Below are positions 1-10,913 of a DNA stretch of 64,000 bases, piece by piece. The stretch is from Fredinandcohnia quinoae (lineage in GTDB: Bacteria; Bacillota; Bacilli; Bacillales; Bacillaceae_L): NCBI RefSeq assembly GCF_022427965.1, contig NZ_JAKTTI010000001.1, positions 248,001-312,000 on the forward strand. Direction: 5' to 3'. Every line of letters starts with the position of its first letter. Position 1 is the first letter of the stretch. The notes below the pieces were generated by a model that was not told the DNA's origin, ran no database searches, and saw only the letters and a program-made list of their open reading frames with translations. The translations under genes were made by a program, and so were the position numbers.

Positions 1-119
1 TTGCCACTTATGGTGACAAAGGTAAAGCAAATGAATTTTGCAAATTCCTAGGAAAAAAGCTTGAAGGAGAATTACATCTTTTCAATGGTAGAGTCATGTA
101 TTACTACAAGCGAAAATAA
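1..119 (+). CDS. 3' end of an unidentified gene (partial)
   Basis: The reading frame is open from base 3 to a TAA at 117-119 and gives 38 residues ending in GRVMYYYKRK. It is followed directly by a strong hairpin terminator, which supports a real gene end. The fragment is lysine-rich and has no motif I recognise, so I assign no function. Confidence 0.55.
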   Translation, partial: ATYGDKGKANEFCKFLGKKLEGELHLFNGRVMYYYKRK

Positions 120-135
120 ACCAATTTTCAAGACT

Positions 136-165
136 AAAAACCACATCAAAAATGATGTGGTTTTT
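136..165. terminator. Bidirectional intrinsic terminator
   Basis: Perfect inverted repeat AAAAACCACATCA / TGATGTGGTTTTT with a 4-nt loop. It has T-tracts on both strands, so it serves the partial + gene on its left and the small - gene on its right. Confidence 0.85.
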
Positions 166-169
166 ACCT

Positions 170-409
170 TTAAGTTACTACCCAAAATAAGCGCTCACAT
201 GAAAAAAACAGAAAGAGCGTTAGTAATGTAATTCCAACAGATTTTTTTCGCGTAAACCCAATCTTTTGAGCACATAAAAAGGCAAAATAACTACAAATTA
301 ATAAAAGAATTGCTTTAGAAAGAAGACCATCAGACCTCGATATCCATTTTATAAATGAAAAAACACTCCAAATCAATATTTGAATTAAGACAATAATGTA
401 TAGTCTCAT
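170..409 (-). CDS. Small integral membrane protein, unknown function
   Basis: This 79-residue protein is almost entirely hydrophobic, with three likely membrane segments (about residues 2-20, 30-48 and 58-76) separated by short basic loops (SRSDG, TRKK). The ATG is preceded at good spacing by AAGGGG, and a terminator lies just downstream, so it looks like a monocistronic gene. I do not recognise the family. Coding status rests on the ribosome site, the membrane-protein composition and the terminator. Confidence 0.6.
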   Translation of the reverse strand: MRLYIIVLIQILIWSVFSFIKWISRSDGLLSKAILLLICSYFAFLCAQKIGFTRKKSVGITLLTLFLFFSCERLFWVVT

Positions 410-632
410 TCGTTAAACCCCTTAGTAAGTTGTTATTTGTAATATGTATGCAGAAAAAGTCATTACTATTTTTCATTTATGTAACAATTAGATGACAAAG
501 AGTGGAATTTTTTGAATACATGATAAAATAAGAATGGATTTTGATAGGTATAGGATATTCGTATTATAAATATAGAAAAATGACCTATATTAACCCATTA
601 TTTATAACAAACGAAAAGAGAGTGTTTCGTGG

Positions 633-1016
633 ATGAGAACAATTGCTATGTTACTGTTCTGTCTTTTTATTCTGTCTTCATGTCAGTTAAATTCAATACA
701 ATCTCAAACTGAGAAGTTAGAAAATTCGAATGAAAAACAGATCTTTTTCTTCTCAGATGAAGAAAACCTTCATAAAGAGGGAAATTATTATGATGCATTA
801 TTAGAATTAAAAAAAACGTTCCCTGTTGAGATTGGAAAAATGAAGGTCATCTCCACAGATGATAGTCAAATGAACTCTAAATTTAATATTAAAGAATACC
901 CTTCAATATTAATTGTATATGAGAATAAGGTGGTTAAAAAAATCCAAGGTAATATCACCACAAGTGAAATAATTATACCAATTGAAGATACTTTATCCAA
1001 AATTAATGTGAATTAA
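633..1016 (+). CDS. Putative lipoprotein with thioredoxin-like fold, no CXXC
   Basis: 127 residues. The N-terminus is a type II signal peptide (basic MR, hydrophobic core, lipobox LSSC with Cys17), so the mature protein should be anchored on the outer face of the membrane. The rest resembles a thioredoxin fold: a beta-strand IFFFSD where the active site would sit, then YPSILIVYENKVVKKIQG, which matches the cis-Pro strand and following hairpin of thioredoxins. The active-site CXXC is absent, so a redox role is unlikely. Function unknown. It is convergent with the pdh operon across a shared terminator. Confidence 0.65.
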   Translation: MRTIAMLLFCLFILSSCQLNSIQSQTEKLENSNEKQIFFFSDEENLHKEGNYYDALLELKKTFPVEIGKMKVISTDDSQMNSKFNIKEYPSILIVYENKVVKKIQGNITTSEIIIPIEDTLSKINVN

Positions 1017-1030
1017 GTAAGCTCATAATA

Positions 1031-1064
1031 AAAAATCGCTCCCTTAAATTAAGGAGCGATTTTT
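1031..1064. terminator. Bidirectional terminator between lipoprotein gene and pdhD
   Basis: AAAAATCGCTCC(C)TTA pairs with TAAGGAGCGATTTTT, with one bulged C. A-tract and T-tract on both sides allow use from both directions; the pdhD stop codon lies immediately after it. Confidence 0.85.
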
Positions 1065-1068
1065 CAAT

Positions 1069-2478
1069 TTATTTAATAATATGAATTGGGCTACCAAGAG
1101 CAACTTCTGCAGCTTCCATTGTAATTTCACCAAGTGTTGGATGTGCATGGATTGTCATTGCAATATCTTCTGCGGTCATACCCGCTTCGATTGCTAATCC
1201 AAGCTCTGAAATAATATCAGATGCACTAGCACCAGCAACTTGAGCACCAATTAAGAGATTGTCTTGTTTTCTAGTGATTAGTTTTACGAAACCATCAGAT
1301 GCTTCAAGTGCAAGTGCACGTCCATTTGCTGCATACGGGAATTTTGAAGCAATAATCTCAATACCTTCTTCTTTTGCTTGTTGTTCAGTATAACCAACAG
1401 TCGCTAGTTCAGGATCTGAGAATACTACAGCTGGAATGCCTAAATAATCAATTTCAGAATGCTCTCCTGCAATTGCCTCAGCAGCAATCTTACCTTCATA
1501 CGAAGCTTTATGTGCTAATTGAGGACCTGAAGTCACATCACCAATTGCATAAATATTACTTACACTTGTACGGCATTGTTTATCAATCTCAATAATACCA
1601 CGTTCACTCGCTTTAACGCCTACGAGTTCTAATCCAAGCTCGTCAGTATTTGGACGGCGACCGACCATTACAAATACATAATCAGCATCAATTGACTGTT
1701 CTTCGCCTTTAACCTCATACTTAACAGTAACACCATTCTCAGTCTCTTCGACACCTTTTGCAAGTGCTTTTGTAATAACTTCAGCACCTTTTTTCTTAAG
1801 GTTTTTCTTAACAAGTGATGTCATTTGTTTTTCGAAGCCAAGAAGGATATCATCTGCTCCTTCTAAAACAGTTACCTGTGATCCGAAGCTCGCATATGCT
1901 CCACCTAACTCCACTCCAATAACACCGCCACCAATAATGACGATTTTCTTCGGAACCTCTTGAAGAGCAAGCGCACCAGTTGAATCAAGTACACGTTTTG
2001 AATATTTAAATGACGGAATTTCAATCGGACGTGAACCCGTTGCAATGATTGCATTTTTAAAATTATACGTTTGAGCGGAATTTTCACTCATTACACGTAA
2101 TGAATTTCCATCGACAAAATACGCTTCACCGCTTACAATATCCACTTTATTACCTTTTAATAGTCCAGAAACTCCACCAGTAAGTTTATTAACTACACTA
2201 TTTTTGAATTCTTGAACCTTTGTAAAATCCACTTTTACATTTTCAGCAATAATTCCGATTGATGCTGAATCTTTTGCTGTTTCATAACGATGTCCTGCAG
2301 AAATCAATGCCTTTGATGGAATACATCCGACGTTCAAGCAAACTCCACCAACATTTTCTCTTTCCACGATGGTTACCTTTTGTCCAAGCTGTGCTGCACG
2401 AATTGCTGCTACATATCCACCAGGGCCGGCACCTATGACAATAGTATCTGTTTCGATTGGAAAATCTCCTACTACCAT
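1069..2478 (-). CDS. pdhD: Dihydrolipoamide dehydrogenase, E3 of pyruvate dehydrogenase
   Basis: 469-residue flavoprotein that reoxidises the dihydrolipoyl groups of E2 with NAD+. Visible are the FAD-binding GAGPGG near the N-terminus, the redox disulphide in [13 protein letters not shown], the NAD-binding GGGVIG, the second FAD motif YAIGDV and the C-terminal catalytic HAHPT. It begins [12 protein letters not shown], as does the B. subtilis protein, with GGAGG seven bases before the ATG. It is the last gene of pdhABCD, three bases after pdhC, and ends at a terminator. E3 may also serve other 2-oxoacid complexes. Confidence 0.97.
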   Translation of the reverse strand: MVVGDFPIETDTIVIGAGPGGYVAAIRAAQLGQKVTIVERENVGGVCLNVGCIPSKALISAGHRYETAKDSASIGIIAENVKVDFTKVQEFKNSVVNKLTGGVSGLLKGNKVDIVSGEAYFVDGNSLRVMSENSAQTYNFKNAIIATGSRPIEIPSFKYSKRVLDSTGALALQEVPKKIVIIGGGVIGVELGGAYASFGSQVTVLEGADDILLGFEKQMTSLVKKNLKKKGAEVITKALAKGVEETENGVTVKYEVKGEEQSIDADYVFVMVGRRPNTDELGLELVGVKASERGIIEIDKQCRTSVSNIYAIGDVTSGPQLAHKASYEGKIAAEAIAGEHSEIDYLGIPAVVFSDPELATVGYTEQQAKEEGIEIIASKFPYAANGRALALEASDGFVKLITRKQDNLLIGAQVAGASASDIISELGLAIEAGMTAEDIAMTIHAHPTLGEITMEAAEVALGSPIHIIK

Positions 2479-2481
2479 TTT

Positions 2482-3765
2482 TTACGCCTCCATTAATAAT
2501 AATTGTGGATCATTCAATAAACGCTTAATATGGTTCAGTGCATTTTGAGCAGTTGCACCGTCAATCATTCGGTGATCAAAGCTTAAGGATAAAGCAAGTA
2601 CAGGAGCTACTACAATTTCCCCATTTTTAACAACTGGCTTCTCCGCAATTCGACCCACACCTAATATTGCAACTTCCGGATGATTAATAACCGGGGTAAA
2701 CCATTGTCCACCAGCTGATCCGATATTTGAAATTGTACATGAAGCACCTTTCATTTCATTAGGGGCTAATTTACCATCACGTGCCTTACCAGCTAGTTCA
2801 TTAATTTCATTTGAAATCGAGAAGATAGACTTACGGTCTGCATCTTTTACAACAGGAACAAGAAGTCCTTTTTCTGTATCAGCTGCAATTCCGATATTGT
2901 AATAATGCTTATGGACAATTTCGTCTGTCGCATCGTCAAGTGATGTATTTAACGCTGGGAATTCACGTAATGCAGACGTTAAAGCTTTCACAATGTATGG
3001 TAAGTATGTCAACTTGATACCCTTATCAGCTGCAACTTGTTTAAAGTTCTTGCGATGAGCTACAAGAGCAGTTACATCAATTTCATCCATTAATGTAACA
3101 TGTGGTGCTGTATGCTTTGAATTTACCATAGCTTTTGCAATTGCTTTTCGAATTCCACTCATTTTTTCGCGAGTTTCAGGATATTGTCCTTCTGGAATTG
3201 GTTGTTTTGCAGCAGCTGTTTGTGCTGGTTTCTCCTCAGTTACTGGTGTTGCTTCTGCTACTGCAACCGTTCCACCAGTTTGGAATGAGTCAATGTCTCC
3301 TTTGAGAACACGGCCATTATCACCAGAACCCACAACTTTACGTATATCAACACCTTTTTCACGTGCATATTTACGAACAGAAGGCATTGCAATGACACGA
3401 CGATTTTCATCAACTTCTACAACTGCTGCAGAGGTTGTTTCCTGAACCGCTGGAGCATCTTCTTGTTTCGGCTCTTCTTTAGGTGCTTCGTCTTCATGAT
3501 CACCTTTAAATTTAAGGTCTTCATACCCAGGTGCATCAAATTTAATTAATGTATCACCGACTATTGCAACTGTTCCTTCTTCAACTAAAACGTCTAATAC
3601 CTTTCCCTTTACTGGTGAAGGAATTTCAACGACTGCTTTGTCATTTTGGACCTCACATAATACATCGTCCTCATTTACTTCATCGCCTGGCTTTACAAAC
3701 CATTTTACGATTTCACCTTCATGGATACCTTCACCGATATCTGGCAGCTTAAATTCAAATGCCAC
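2482..3765 (-). CDS. pdhC: Dihydrolipoyl acetyltransferase, E2 of pyruvate dehydrogenase
   Basis: 427 residues forming the core of the complex, which transfers acetyl groups from E1 to CoA. There is one lipoyl domain (about 1-80, lipoyl lysine in the QNDKAVVEI motif), a Glu/Ala/Pro-rich linker, a peripheral subunit-binding domain (about 125-162, [17 protein letters not shown]) and a second linker. The catalytic domain carries the active-site motif DHRMIDGA near the C-terminus. The start is GTG, chosen because TAGGAGG sits eight bases upstream and the protein begins with the standard [13 protein letters not shown]. Confidence 0.97.
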   Translation of the reverse strand: MAFEFKLPDIGEGIHEGEIVKWFVKPGDEVNEDDVLCEVQNDKAVVEIPSPVKGKVLDVLVEEGTVAIVGDTLIKFDAPGYEDLKFKGDHEDEAPKEEPKQEDAPAVQETTSAAVVEVDENRRVIAMPSVRKYAREKGVDIRKVVGSGDNGRVLKGDIDSFQTGGTVAVAEATPVTEEKPAQTAAAKQPIPEGQYPETREKMSGIRKAIAKAMVNSKHTAPHVTLMDEIDVTALVAHRKNFKQVAADKGIKLTYLPYIVKALTSALREFPALNTSLDDATDEIVHKHYYNIGIAADTEKGLLVPVVKDADRKSIFSISNEINELAGKARDGKLAPNEMKGASCTISNIGSAGGQWFTPVINHPEVAILGVGRIAEKPVVKNGEIVVAPVLALSLSFDHRMIDGATAQNALNHIKRLLNDPQLLLMEA

Positions 3766-3816
3766 GGTTTTCGCCTCCTATATGATAATAATCTTTAGAT
3801 TCTTTTTTAATTACTT

Positions 3817-4794
3817 CTAGAAATTTAATACCTTTTTTGCTGTTTCAAGAACATCCTTATGGCTAGGTAACCAAACAGATTCAGCTTGTGAGAAAGGAAA
3901 TACTGTATCTGCAGCTGTAACACGCAATACAGGTGCCTCTAAGCTTAAAATTGCACGGTCATTTATTTCGGCAACGACATTTGCAGCGATACCAGCTTGT
4001 TTTTGTGCTTCTTGAACAACGATTGCGCGACCAGTTTTTTCAACAGATGCAATAATCGTTGGTATGTCTAATGGGCTGACTGTACGAAGGTCAACAACCT
4101 CTGCAGAAATGCCTTCTTTTTCAAGCTCATCCGCAGCTTTCAAGCATTCATGTACCATTGCCCCATAAGAAATCATTGTTATATCTTTTCCTTCACGCTT
4201 GACATCTGCTTTTCCAATTTCAATTGTATATTCCTCTTCAGGAACTTCCCCACGGAAAGAACGGTATAATTTCATATGTTCAAGGTAAATAACAGGATCA
4301 TTATCTCTAATTGCTGAAATTAGCAAACCTTTTGCATCGTATGGAGTAGATGGAATAACAACTTTTAAGCCTGGTTGTTGTGCCATTAATCCTTCTAAGC
4401 TATCAGCATGCATTTCTGGAGTATGAACACCACCACCAAAAGGTGAACGAATTGTAACTGGTGCGTTATAACGACCACCTGAACGATAACGCATACGTGC
4501 CAATTGACCACTAATTGAATCCATTACTTCGTATACAAAACCGAAAAATTGAATTTCAGGAACCGGTCGGAAGCCTTGTAACCCAAGACCGATTGCAAGT
4601 CCACCAATACCAGACTCGGCTAATGGTGTATCAAATACACGATCTTCGCCAAATTCAGCTTGTAGACCTTCTGTCGCACGGAATACACCGCCGTTAAGAC
4701 CAACGTCTTCACCAAAAACTAAGACATTTGGGTCATTTTTTAATTCTGTGCGTAACGCATCAGTGATTGCTTGAATCATAGTCATTTGCGCCAT
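3817..4794 (-). CDS. pdhB: Pyruvate dehydrogenase E1 beta subunit
   Basis: 325 residues, the usual length. With PdhA it forms the thiamine-diphosphate-dependent E1 that decarboxylates pyruvate and acetylates the lipoyl group of E2. The N-terminal transketolase-like pyrimidine domain ([18 protein letters not shown]) and the C-terminal transketolase domain ([11 protein letters not shown]) are clear. The gene follows pdhA with four bases between stop and start, and its ribosome site AAGGAG lies inside the end of pdhA. A 51-base spacer separates it from pdhC. Confidence 0.97.
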   Translation of the reverse strand: MAQMTMIQAITDALRTELKNDPNVLVFGEDVGLNGGVFRATEGLQAEFGEDRVFDTPLAESGIGGLAIGLGLQGFRPVPEIQFFGFVYEVMDSISGQLARMRYRSGGRYNAPVTIRSPFGGGVHTPEMHADSLEGLMAQQPGLKVVIPSTPYDAKGLLISAIRDNDPVIYLEHMKLYRSFRGEVPEEEYTIEIGKADVKREGKDITMISYGAMVHECLKAADELEKEGISAEVVDLRTVSPLDIPTIIASVEKTGRAIVVQEAQKQAGIAANVVAEINDRAILSLEAPVLRVTAADTVFPFSQAESVWLPSHKDVLETAKKVLNF

Positions 4795-4797
4795 GGC

Positions 4798-5976
<1,179 letters not shown>

Positions 5977-6144
5977 TTAGGTTACCCCAAAACATTTCTT
6001 TTCAAAGACACTTTTCTCCTTTACGCACAAAGTATTAGGATGTATTAGGTTATTCACTACTTAAAAAGGTTTTATAGTTCACCACTTTTAATCTGTATTA
6101 ATTTTTTCGAAGGAATAATTAATACAACTATTGTTTACTTTTAA

Positions 6145-6174
6145 AGTTTACACCAATTATCGATCTGTCGTCAA
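6145..6174 (-). promoter_or_regulatory. Likely sigma-A promoter of pdhABCD
   Basis: On the - strand TTGACG is followed after 18 bases by TAAACT, about 230 bases upstream of the pdhA ATG. The long untranslated leader after it is A/T-rich and shows no riboswitch I recognise. Confidence 0.5.
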
Positions 6175-6207
6175 TTTCTTTGTTTGCGGTTTAACAACTT
6201 AGTCAGA

Positions 6208-6254
6208 TGATAATCATTTTTACATTATATACCATTTCACCCACCCTGTATCAA
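6208..6254 (-). promoter_or_regulatory. Second possible pdhA promoter with a Fur-like box
   Basis: On the - strand TTGATA (6249-6254) is followed after 17 bases by TATATA (or after 19 by TATAAT). Right after the -10 region, + strand bases 6208-6222 read TGATAATCATTTTTA, which matches 13 of 15 positions of the Fur 7-1-7 consensus TGATAATNATTATCA. A regulator bound there would cover the start site. The match is by eye; PerR-type boxes are similar. Confidence 0.35.
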
Positions 6255-6293
6255 TACAACTTATGAATCTGTATTACTAAAATGAATACACAG

Positions 6294-6323
6294 AAAAAGA
6301 CTGCCTTATTTGACAGCCTTTTA
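6294..6323 (-). terminator. Terminator of ykyA
   Basis: On the - strand AGGCTGTC-AAATAA-GGCAGTCTTTTT forms a seven-pair stem with two G-U pairs followed by a T-run, three bases after the ykyA stop. Confidence 0.7.
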
Positions 6324-6326
6324 CCT

Positions 6327-7001
6327 CTATTCCTTCTCATCACCATAAACAACCTTTAATCCAGCTTGCTTATAAAAGTTAACCTTCGCCTCGTTATATT
6401 GATTAGTAACATTATTAAATAGATCATTCGAACTAACTACTTTTTCATAAATAGTATTTATTTTATTAATTTGACCTTCTAATTCCTCTAATGTTAATTG
6501 CTCTTTTTTAAACATTTCATAAAGTAATTTGTCATTATTTATTGCTTCACTATAATCAGCATACAATTTGTCATAACTCTCATATCTTTTTTGCATCAAT
6601 GCTACTAATTCTTCTGCTTCCTCTTTTAAATCCTTGTCTTTAATATCATTGATACTCTTTACTGCATTTTCAAATTCCTCTTTTGACGACTTTATACTTT
6701 CATATTCATTATTCAATTTAGTTTCTCTTTCGTTAACAATATTTAGTGCTTCATCAGATAGGGATACAATTTTGTCATACTCCTTCATACCTAGTGAGAT
6801 TATTTGATCGTATAATTTTCTTTCTTTTTTTTCTAATTGAATAAGTGGTTCCTGCTGCTCTTCAAAGGTCTTCTCTAGTGTTACTACTTTTTCCAGTGTT
6901 TTATATATTTCTTCTTCTGGAGTTGGACCCCCTATACAGCCGGTTAACATAATTGATATCCCCAATAATATTACCAACCATTTATACCGATAATTTTTCA
7001 C
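6327..7001 (-). CDS. ykyA: YkyA family lipoprotein, coiled-coil
   Basis: 224 residues. A signal peptide with lipobox LTGC (Cys22) predicts a membrane-anchored surface protein. The remainder is highly charged and helical, with long heptad-like stretches (EEQQEPLIQLEKKERKLYDQ, NEREMK-like segments), as in the YkyA family described as putative cell-wall-binding lipoproteins. In B. subtilis ykyA also lies between pdhA and the peptide deformylase gene ykrB, so the position supports the assignment. Molecular function is unknown. Confidence 0.85.
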   Translation of the reverse strand: MKNYRYKWLVILLGISIMLTGCIGGPTPEEEIYKTLEKVVTLEKTFEEQQEPLIQLEKKERKLYDQIISLGMKEYDKIVSLSDEALNIVNERETKLNNEYESIKSSKEEFENAVKSINDIKDKDLKEEAEELVALMQKRYESYDKLYADYSEAINNDKLLYEMFKKEQLTLEELEGQINKINTIYEKVVSSNDLFNNVTNQYNEAKVNFYKQAGLKVVYGDEKE

Positions 7002-7217
7002 ACCTAATATCCCCCTTACCTATATCCATATATTACTATAAACTTTATTTTATGAATAACAACAGATTTTAAGTAAACTAAATATTTTTCGACATATGTT
7101 TTAAAAGAAGATATGTACAATCGTTTCCTATATCCATTATATGAACTTGTCCAATTAATTAGAACTTGATAGACTAATATTATGCTTAATAATTTTTCTC
7201 TTAAGGAAGTGACCAAT

Positions 7218-7772
7218 ATGCTTACGATGGAAAATGTTATAAGGGAAGGTCATCCCACATTACGTAAAACTGCTGAAGCTGTTACATTACCTCCTTCTAA
7301 AGAAGATGCTGAAGTTTTACAAAAAATGATTGAATTTGTAATCAATAGTCAAGATCCTGAAATCGCTGAACAGTTAAGTCTTCGTCCAGGAATCGGTATT
7401 GCAGCACCACAAATTAATGTTCCTAAACGGATGATTGCGATACATGTAACGGATGAAAAGGACCGTTTATATAGTTATGCATTATATAATCCAAAAATTA
7501 TAAGTCATTCAATCGAACAAAGCTTTTTAACCACTGGGGAAGGTTGCCTTTCTGTTGATAGAGACGTACCAGGCTATGTAATTCGCCACTCAAGGATCAA
7601 AGTAAATGCAACTACTCTCGAAGGGGAAGAAATTGTTTTACGTCTAAAAGGCTTGCCTGCGATCGTTTTCCAACATGAAATTGACCACCTCAACGGGGTT
7701 ATGTTTTACGACCATATTAATACCGAGGATCCATTCCTGATACCGACTGATGCGATACCAATAGAAAGATAG
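7218..7772 (+). CDS. def: Peptide deformylase
   Basis: 184 residues, the length of B. subtilis DefB (YkrB). It removes the formyl group from N-terminal formylmethionine of new proteins, using a metal ion. All three family motifs are present: [14 protein letters not shown] (metal Cys) and QHEIDHLNG (two metal His and the catalytic Glu). The start is the ATG at 7218 behind AAGGAAGTG; an upstream in-frame ATG at 7182 lacks a ribosome site and family support. Confidence 0.95.
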   Translation: MLTMENVIREGHPTLRKTAEAVTLPPSKEDAEVLQKMIEFVINSQDPEIAEQLSLRPGIGIAAPQINVPKRMIAIHVTDEKDRLYSYALYNPKIISHSIEQSFLTTGEGCLSVDRDVPGYVIRHSRIKVNATTLEGEEIVLRLKGLPAIVFQHEIDHLNGVMFYDHINTEDPFLIPTDAIPIER

Positions 7773-7793
7773 CCTCCGAGGCTATCTTTCTAT
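7761..7793. terminator. Shared def/ykrA terminator containing both stop codons
   Basis: A 14-15 bp perfect stem, ATAGAAAGATAGCC / GGCTATCTTTCTAT, with a short loop. The def stop (7770-7772) is in the left arm and the ykrA stop (7790-7792, complementary strand) is in the right arm, so one hairpin ends both convergent genes. Confidence 0.85.
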
Positions 7794-8563
7794 AATAAAC
7801 CAACCAGCTTCAAACCATATTCAATTCCATTATTATCTACATCTTTCGTTACAATATCTGCGACTTCTTTAATCTCATTAACTGCATTTCCCATCGCTAT
7901 ACCAGTTCCTACGAAGGAAAGCATTTCAGTATCATTTAGACCATCTCCGAAAGCATATACTCGATCTTCTAATATTGAAAGAATATCAATCATTTTCTTG
8001 ATGCCTTCTGCCTTTGAGCCACCATAAGGAATAATATCTGTTGAAACTGGATGCCAACGTATAAATTGAAATTCCTTATATTTATTTATATACAATTGCT
8101 CCTCCGCTTCTGTACAGAATAATAATGCTTGATATATTTCCCTATCTTCAAAAAATAATGGGTCATATTGTGGATACTCGAGCTGCAAAGTAGATATACT
8201 TTCATGAATAAATGGATTATTTTCTACACTTGCCTTCATCTCGATTTCATTTAAAAAGACAAGTGGATGCTGGTTCTTTTTTGTAAATTCATTTAACTCA
8301 CGCAGCTTTACCTTATTCAGAGGATTTTTGTAAATTACTTCATTTTCAAATACAACATATTGGCCATTGAAGCTTACATAAGAATTTATACCTAATTCAT
8401 TACGCAATTCTTCAAACATAAAAGGACCTCTGCCTGTTGCGATTGCAACATGTATTCCTTTTTTACGAATCTCTTCTATTGCATTTTTCGTTGATAATGG
8501 TAATTTTTTTTCATGATCTAATAGGGTTCCATCAATATCAAAAAAAACAATTTTATCTTTCAT
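7790..8563 (-). CDS. ykrA: HAD-family (Cof-type) phosphatase YkrA
   Basis: 257 residues, as in B. subtilis. HAD motif I FFDIDGTLL gives the nucleophilic Asp, motif II is the Thr in IATGR, and motif IV is GDGLNDTEML near the C-terminus with the Lys of SKAEGIKKM as motif III. The C2-type cap lies between. These enzymes usually hydrolyse sugar or cofactor phosphates; the substrate is not visible from sequence. I chose the ATG at 8563 (MKDK) because AAAAGGTGAG stands four bases before it. Confidence 0.9.
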   Translation of the reverse strand: MKDKIVFFDIDGTLLDHEKKLPLSTKNAIEEIRKKGIHVAIATGRGPFMFEELRNELGINSYVSFNGQYVVFENEVIYKNPLNKVKLRELNEFTKKNQHPLVFLNEIEMKASVENNPFIHESISTLQLEYPQYDPLFFEDREIYQALLFCTEAEEQLYINKYKEFQFIRWHPVSTDIIPYGGSKAEGIKKMIDILSILEDRVYAFGDGLNDTEMLSFVGTGIAMGNAVNEIKEVADIVTKDVDNNGIEYGLKLVGLL

Positions 8564-8784
8564 AAATCTCACCTTTTCCAACAATTTATCCTTGCATTAT
8601 AAAACAGATCACACAAGAAGTAAAAGAACAGTAGTTTTGTTTTCTAATCTTCCAGTTATCCCCATGAAATACATTTAAAATAAATCATATACTACAAATA
8701 AGATATCATGAAATGAATGGGAGAAATCTTAGGAAAAGTAGGACAAGGATGTTTAAAGTATTTTAAATAAGGAGATGATAGTTC

Positions 8785-8856
8785 ATGCTTAAAAAGTTAC
8801 GCAAAAAATTATTAAAACAATGGCATGATTTATTAAAAAGGAAAACGATCGCTTAA
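8785..8856 (+). CDS. 23-residue cationic peptide gene
   Basis: The sequence encodes MLKKLRKKLLKQWHDLLKRKTIA. It has AAGGAG ten bases upstream of the ATG and its own terminator 28 bases after the stop, so it looks like a deliberate small transcription unit. The peptide is strongly basic and amphipathic, with Leu/Trp on one helical face and Lys/Arg on the other, suggesting membrane or RNA contact. Function unknown; coding status is inferred from context only. Confidence 0.5.
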   Translation: MLKKLRKKLLKQWHDLLKRKTIA

Positions 8857-8884
8857 TCTTTTGTAAATAAAAATAATGATGTCT

Positions 8885-8913
8885 GAGCCCTTCTGCTACG
8901 AAGGGCTCGTTTC
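8885..8913 (+). terminator. Terminator of the small peptide gene
   Basis: GAGCCCTTC-TGCTAC-GAAGGGCTC is a nine-pair GC-rich stem followed by GTTTCTT. Confidence 0.75.
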
Positions 8914-9024
8914 TTAAAAAACTGTTTTTTTACGAAAAGAAAGAAAAAAAATGAAAATCATGTTATATTTTAATATAATAGAAAAAGTTACTCTAACAAT
9001 CGGAAATTAAGGAGAGATTTGGCA

Positions 9025-9234
9025 ATGATTTTTAAAGTATACTACCAAGAGCATGCAGGGGAGATTCCTGTAAGGGAAAATACAAAGACTGTATTTGTAA
9101 ACGCGGTAACTGAGGGAGAAGTTCGAAGAAAACTTAAAGAACGGAATATCAACATTGAATATATCCAAAAAGTTGACGGAGCTCATCTTGAGTATGAAAA
9201 ACAAAATGAAGACTACAAAGTATTGGAGATTTGA
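9025..9234 (+). CDS. rpoY: RNA polymerase epsilon subunit
   Basis: 69 residues, beginning [20 protein letters not shown], which matches the RpoY/YkzG family in length and sequence. Epsilon binds the Firmicutes RNA polymerase core. I chose the ATG at 9025, ten bases after AAGGAG, which gives the exact family start; a TTG at 9019 would add two residues. As in B. subtilis it lies directly upstream of rnjA with a six-base gap, so the two are co-transcribed. Confidence 0.93.
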   Translation: MIFKVYYQEHAGEIPVRENTKTVFVNAVTEGEVRRKLKERNINIEYIQKVDGAHLEYEKQNEDYKVLEI

Positions 9235-9240
9235 TAAAAC

Positions 9241-10908
9241 ATGAAATTTGTTAAAAATGATCAAACAGCTGTTTTTGCCTTAGGTGGACTTGGGGAAATC
9301 GGTAAAAATACCTATGGCGTGCAGTTTCAAGATGAAATAATCCTTATTGATGCAGGAATTAAGTTTCCAGAGGATGAACTTTTAGGTATCGATTATGTTA
9401 TCCCTGACTACAGCTACCTAATAAAAAACGAAGAAAAAATTAAAGGCTTGTTTATTACACACGGACACGAAGATCACATTGGTGGAATACCTTATCTTTT
9501 AAGAGAAATAAATATACCTATTTATGGTGGAAAACTTGCTTTAGGATTAATTCGGAATAAACTTGAAGAACACGGCTTACTTCGACAAGCTAAACTTATT
9601 GAAATTAAAGAAGATGACATAATCAAATTCCGTAAAACTTCGGTAACTTTTTTCCGAACAACACATAGCATTCCCGATTCATATGGGATTGTTGTTAAAA
9701 CACCTCCAGGACAAATCGTACATACTGGTGATTTTAAATTCGATTTTACACCTGTTGGAGAACCAGCTAATTTAACAAAGATGGCTGAAATCGGAAAAGA
9801 AGGTGTTCTTTGTTTATTATCTGACAGTACAAACAGTGAGGTTCCAACCTTTACGATGTCTGAGAGACGCGTAGGCGAAAGCATTAATGATATATTCCGT
9901 AAAAATGATGGTAGACTAATTTTTGCTACCTTTGCTTCAAACATCTATCGCTTGCAGCAAGTCGTTGAAGCTGCTGTAGCTAATGACAGAAAAGTTGCTG
10001 TATTTGGAAGAAGTATGGAATCTGCTATTAATATAGGTTACGATCTTGGTTATATTCACTGTCCAAAGGATACTTTTATAGATGCAGCTCAGATAAATCG
10101 TCTCCCTGCTAACAAAGTGACAATTCTCTGTACAGGTAGCCAAGGTGAACCTATGGCAGCTCTATCAAGAATAGCGAATGGGACTCACCGTCAAATTCAA
10201 ATTAATCCTGGAGACACTGTTGTATTTTCATCGTCACCAATTCCAGGTAATGCACTTAGTGTAAGTCGCACAATTAATATGCTTTATAAAGCTGGTGCAG
10301 AAGTTATCTATGGCCCATTAAATGATATCCATACATCTGGGCACGGTGGACAAGAAGAACAAAAGTTAATGCTACGCTTAATAAAGCCAAAATATTTCAT
10401 GCCTATCCATGGTGAATTCCGGATGCAGAAAATGCATAATAAGACTGCTGTTGATTGTGGTGTTAAGCCAGAAAATTGTTTCATCATGGACAATGGTGAA
10501 GTTCTTGCATTAAGCCAGAATGAAGCATCTGTAGCTGGGAAAATTCCATCTGGTAATGTATATATAGATGGAAGTGGTATTGGTGATATCGGTAATATCG
10601 TATTACGTGATCGCCGTATACTCTCAGAAGAAGGACTAGTTATCGTGGTGGTAAGCATTAATATGAAAGATTTTAAAATCTCAGCCGGTCCGGATTTAAT
10701 TTCACGTGGATTTGTCTATATGCGTGAATCTGGTGACTTAATTAGTGATGCACAAAGCTTAATCACGAAACATTTAAATAAAGTCATGGAACGTCGTACA
10801 ACCCAATGGTCAGAAATTAAAAATGAAATAACTGACACATTGGCACCTTTCTTATATGAAAAAACAAAACGCAGACCGATGATTTTACCGATCATTATGG
10901 AAGTATAA
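9241..10908 (+). CDS. rnjA: Ribonuclease J1
   Basis: 555 residues, identical in length to B. subtilis RNase J1, a 5'-3' exonuclease and endonuclease of mRNA decay and 16S rRNA maturation. The metallo-beta-lactamase motif HGHEDHIGG binds the two Zn ions; the beta-CASP domain follows ([39 protein letters not shown]), and a C-terminal dimerisation domain ends the protein. The ribosome site GGAG lies inside the end of rpoY. Confidence 0.97.
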   Translation: MKFVKNDQTAVFALGGLGEIGKNTYGVQFQDEIILIDAGIKFPEDELLGIDYVIPDYSYLIKNEEKIKGLFITHGHEDHIGGIPYLLREINIPIYGGKLALGLIRNKLEEHGLLRQAKLIEIKEDDIIKFRKTSVTFFRTTHSIPDSYGIVVKTPPGQIVHTGDFKFDFTPVGEPANLTKMAEIGKEGVLCLLSDSTNSEVPTFTMSERRVGESINDIFRKNDGRLIFATFASNIYRLQQVVEAAVANDRKVAVFGRSMESAINIGYDLGYIHCPKDTFIDAAQINRLPANKVTILCTGSQGEPMAALSRIANGTHRQIQINPGDTVVFSSSPIPGNALSVSRTINMLYKAGAEVIYGPLNDIHTSGHGGQEEQKLMLRLIKPKYFMPIHGEFRMQKMHNKTAVDCGVKPENCFIMDNGEVLALSQNEASVAGKIPSGNVYIDGSGIGDIGNIVLRDRRILSEEGLVIVVVSINMKDFKISAGPDLISRGFVYMRESGDLISDAQSLITKHLNKVMERRTTQWSEIKNEITDTLAPFLYEKTKRRPMILPIIMEV

Positions 10909-10913
10909 TAATG

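Noticed and set aside
7016-7216. 66-residue frame on the - strand overlapping the def start
   Set aside because: It is a shadow of the ykyA/def intergenic region with low-complexity A/T-rich coding and no ribosome site.
9522-10658. Long antisense frames within rnjA (140 and 116 residues)
   Set aside because: They are complementary to a highly conserved essential gene, contain no recognisable domain and lack ribosome sites.
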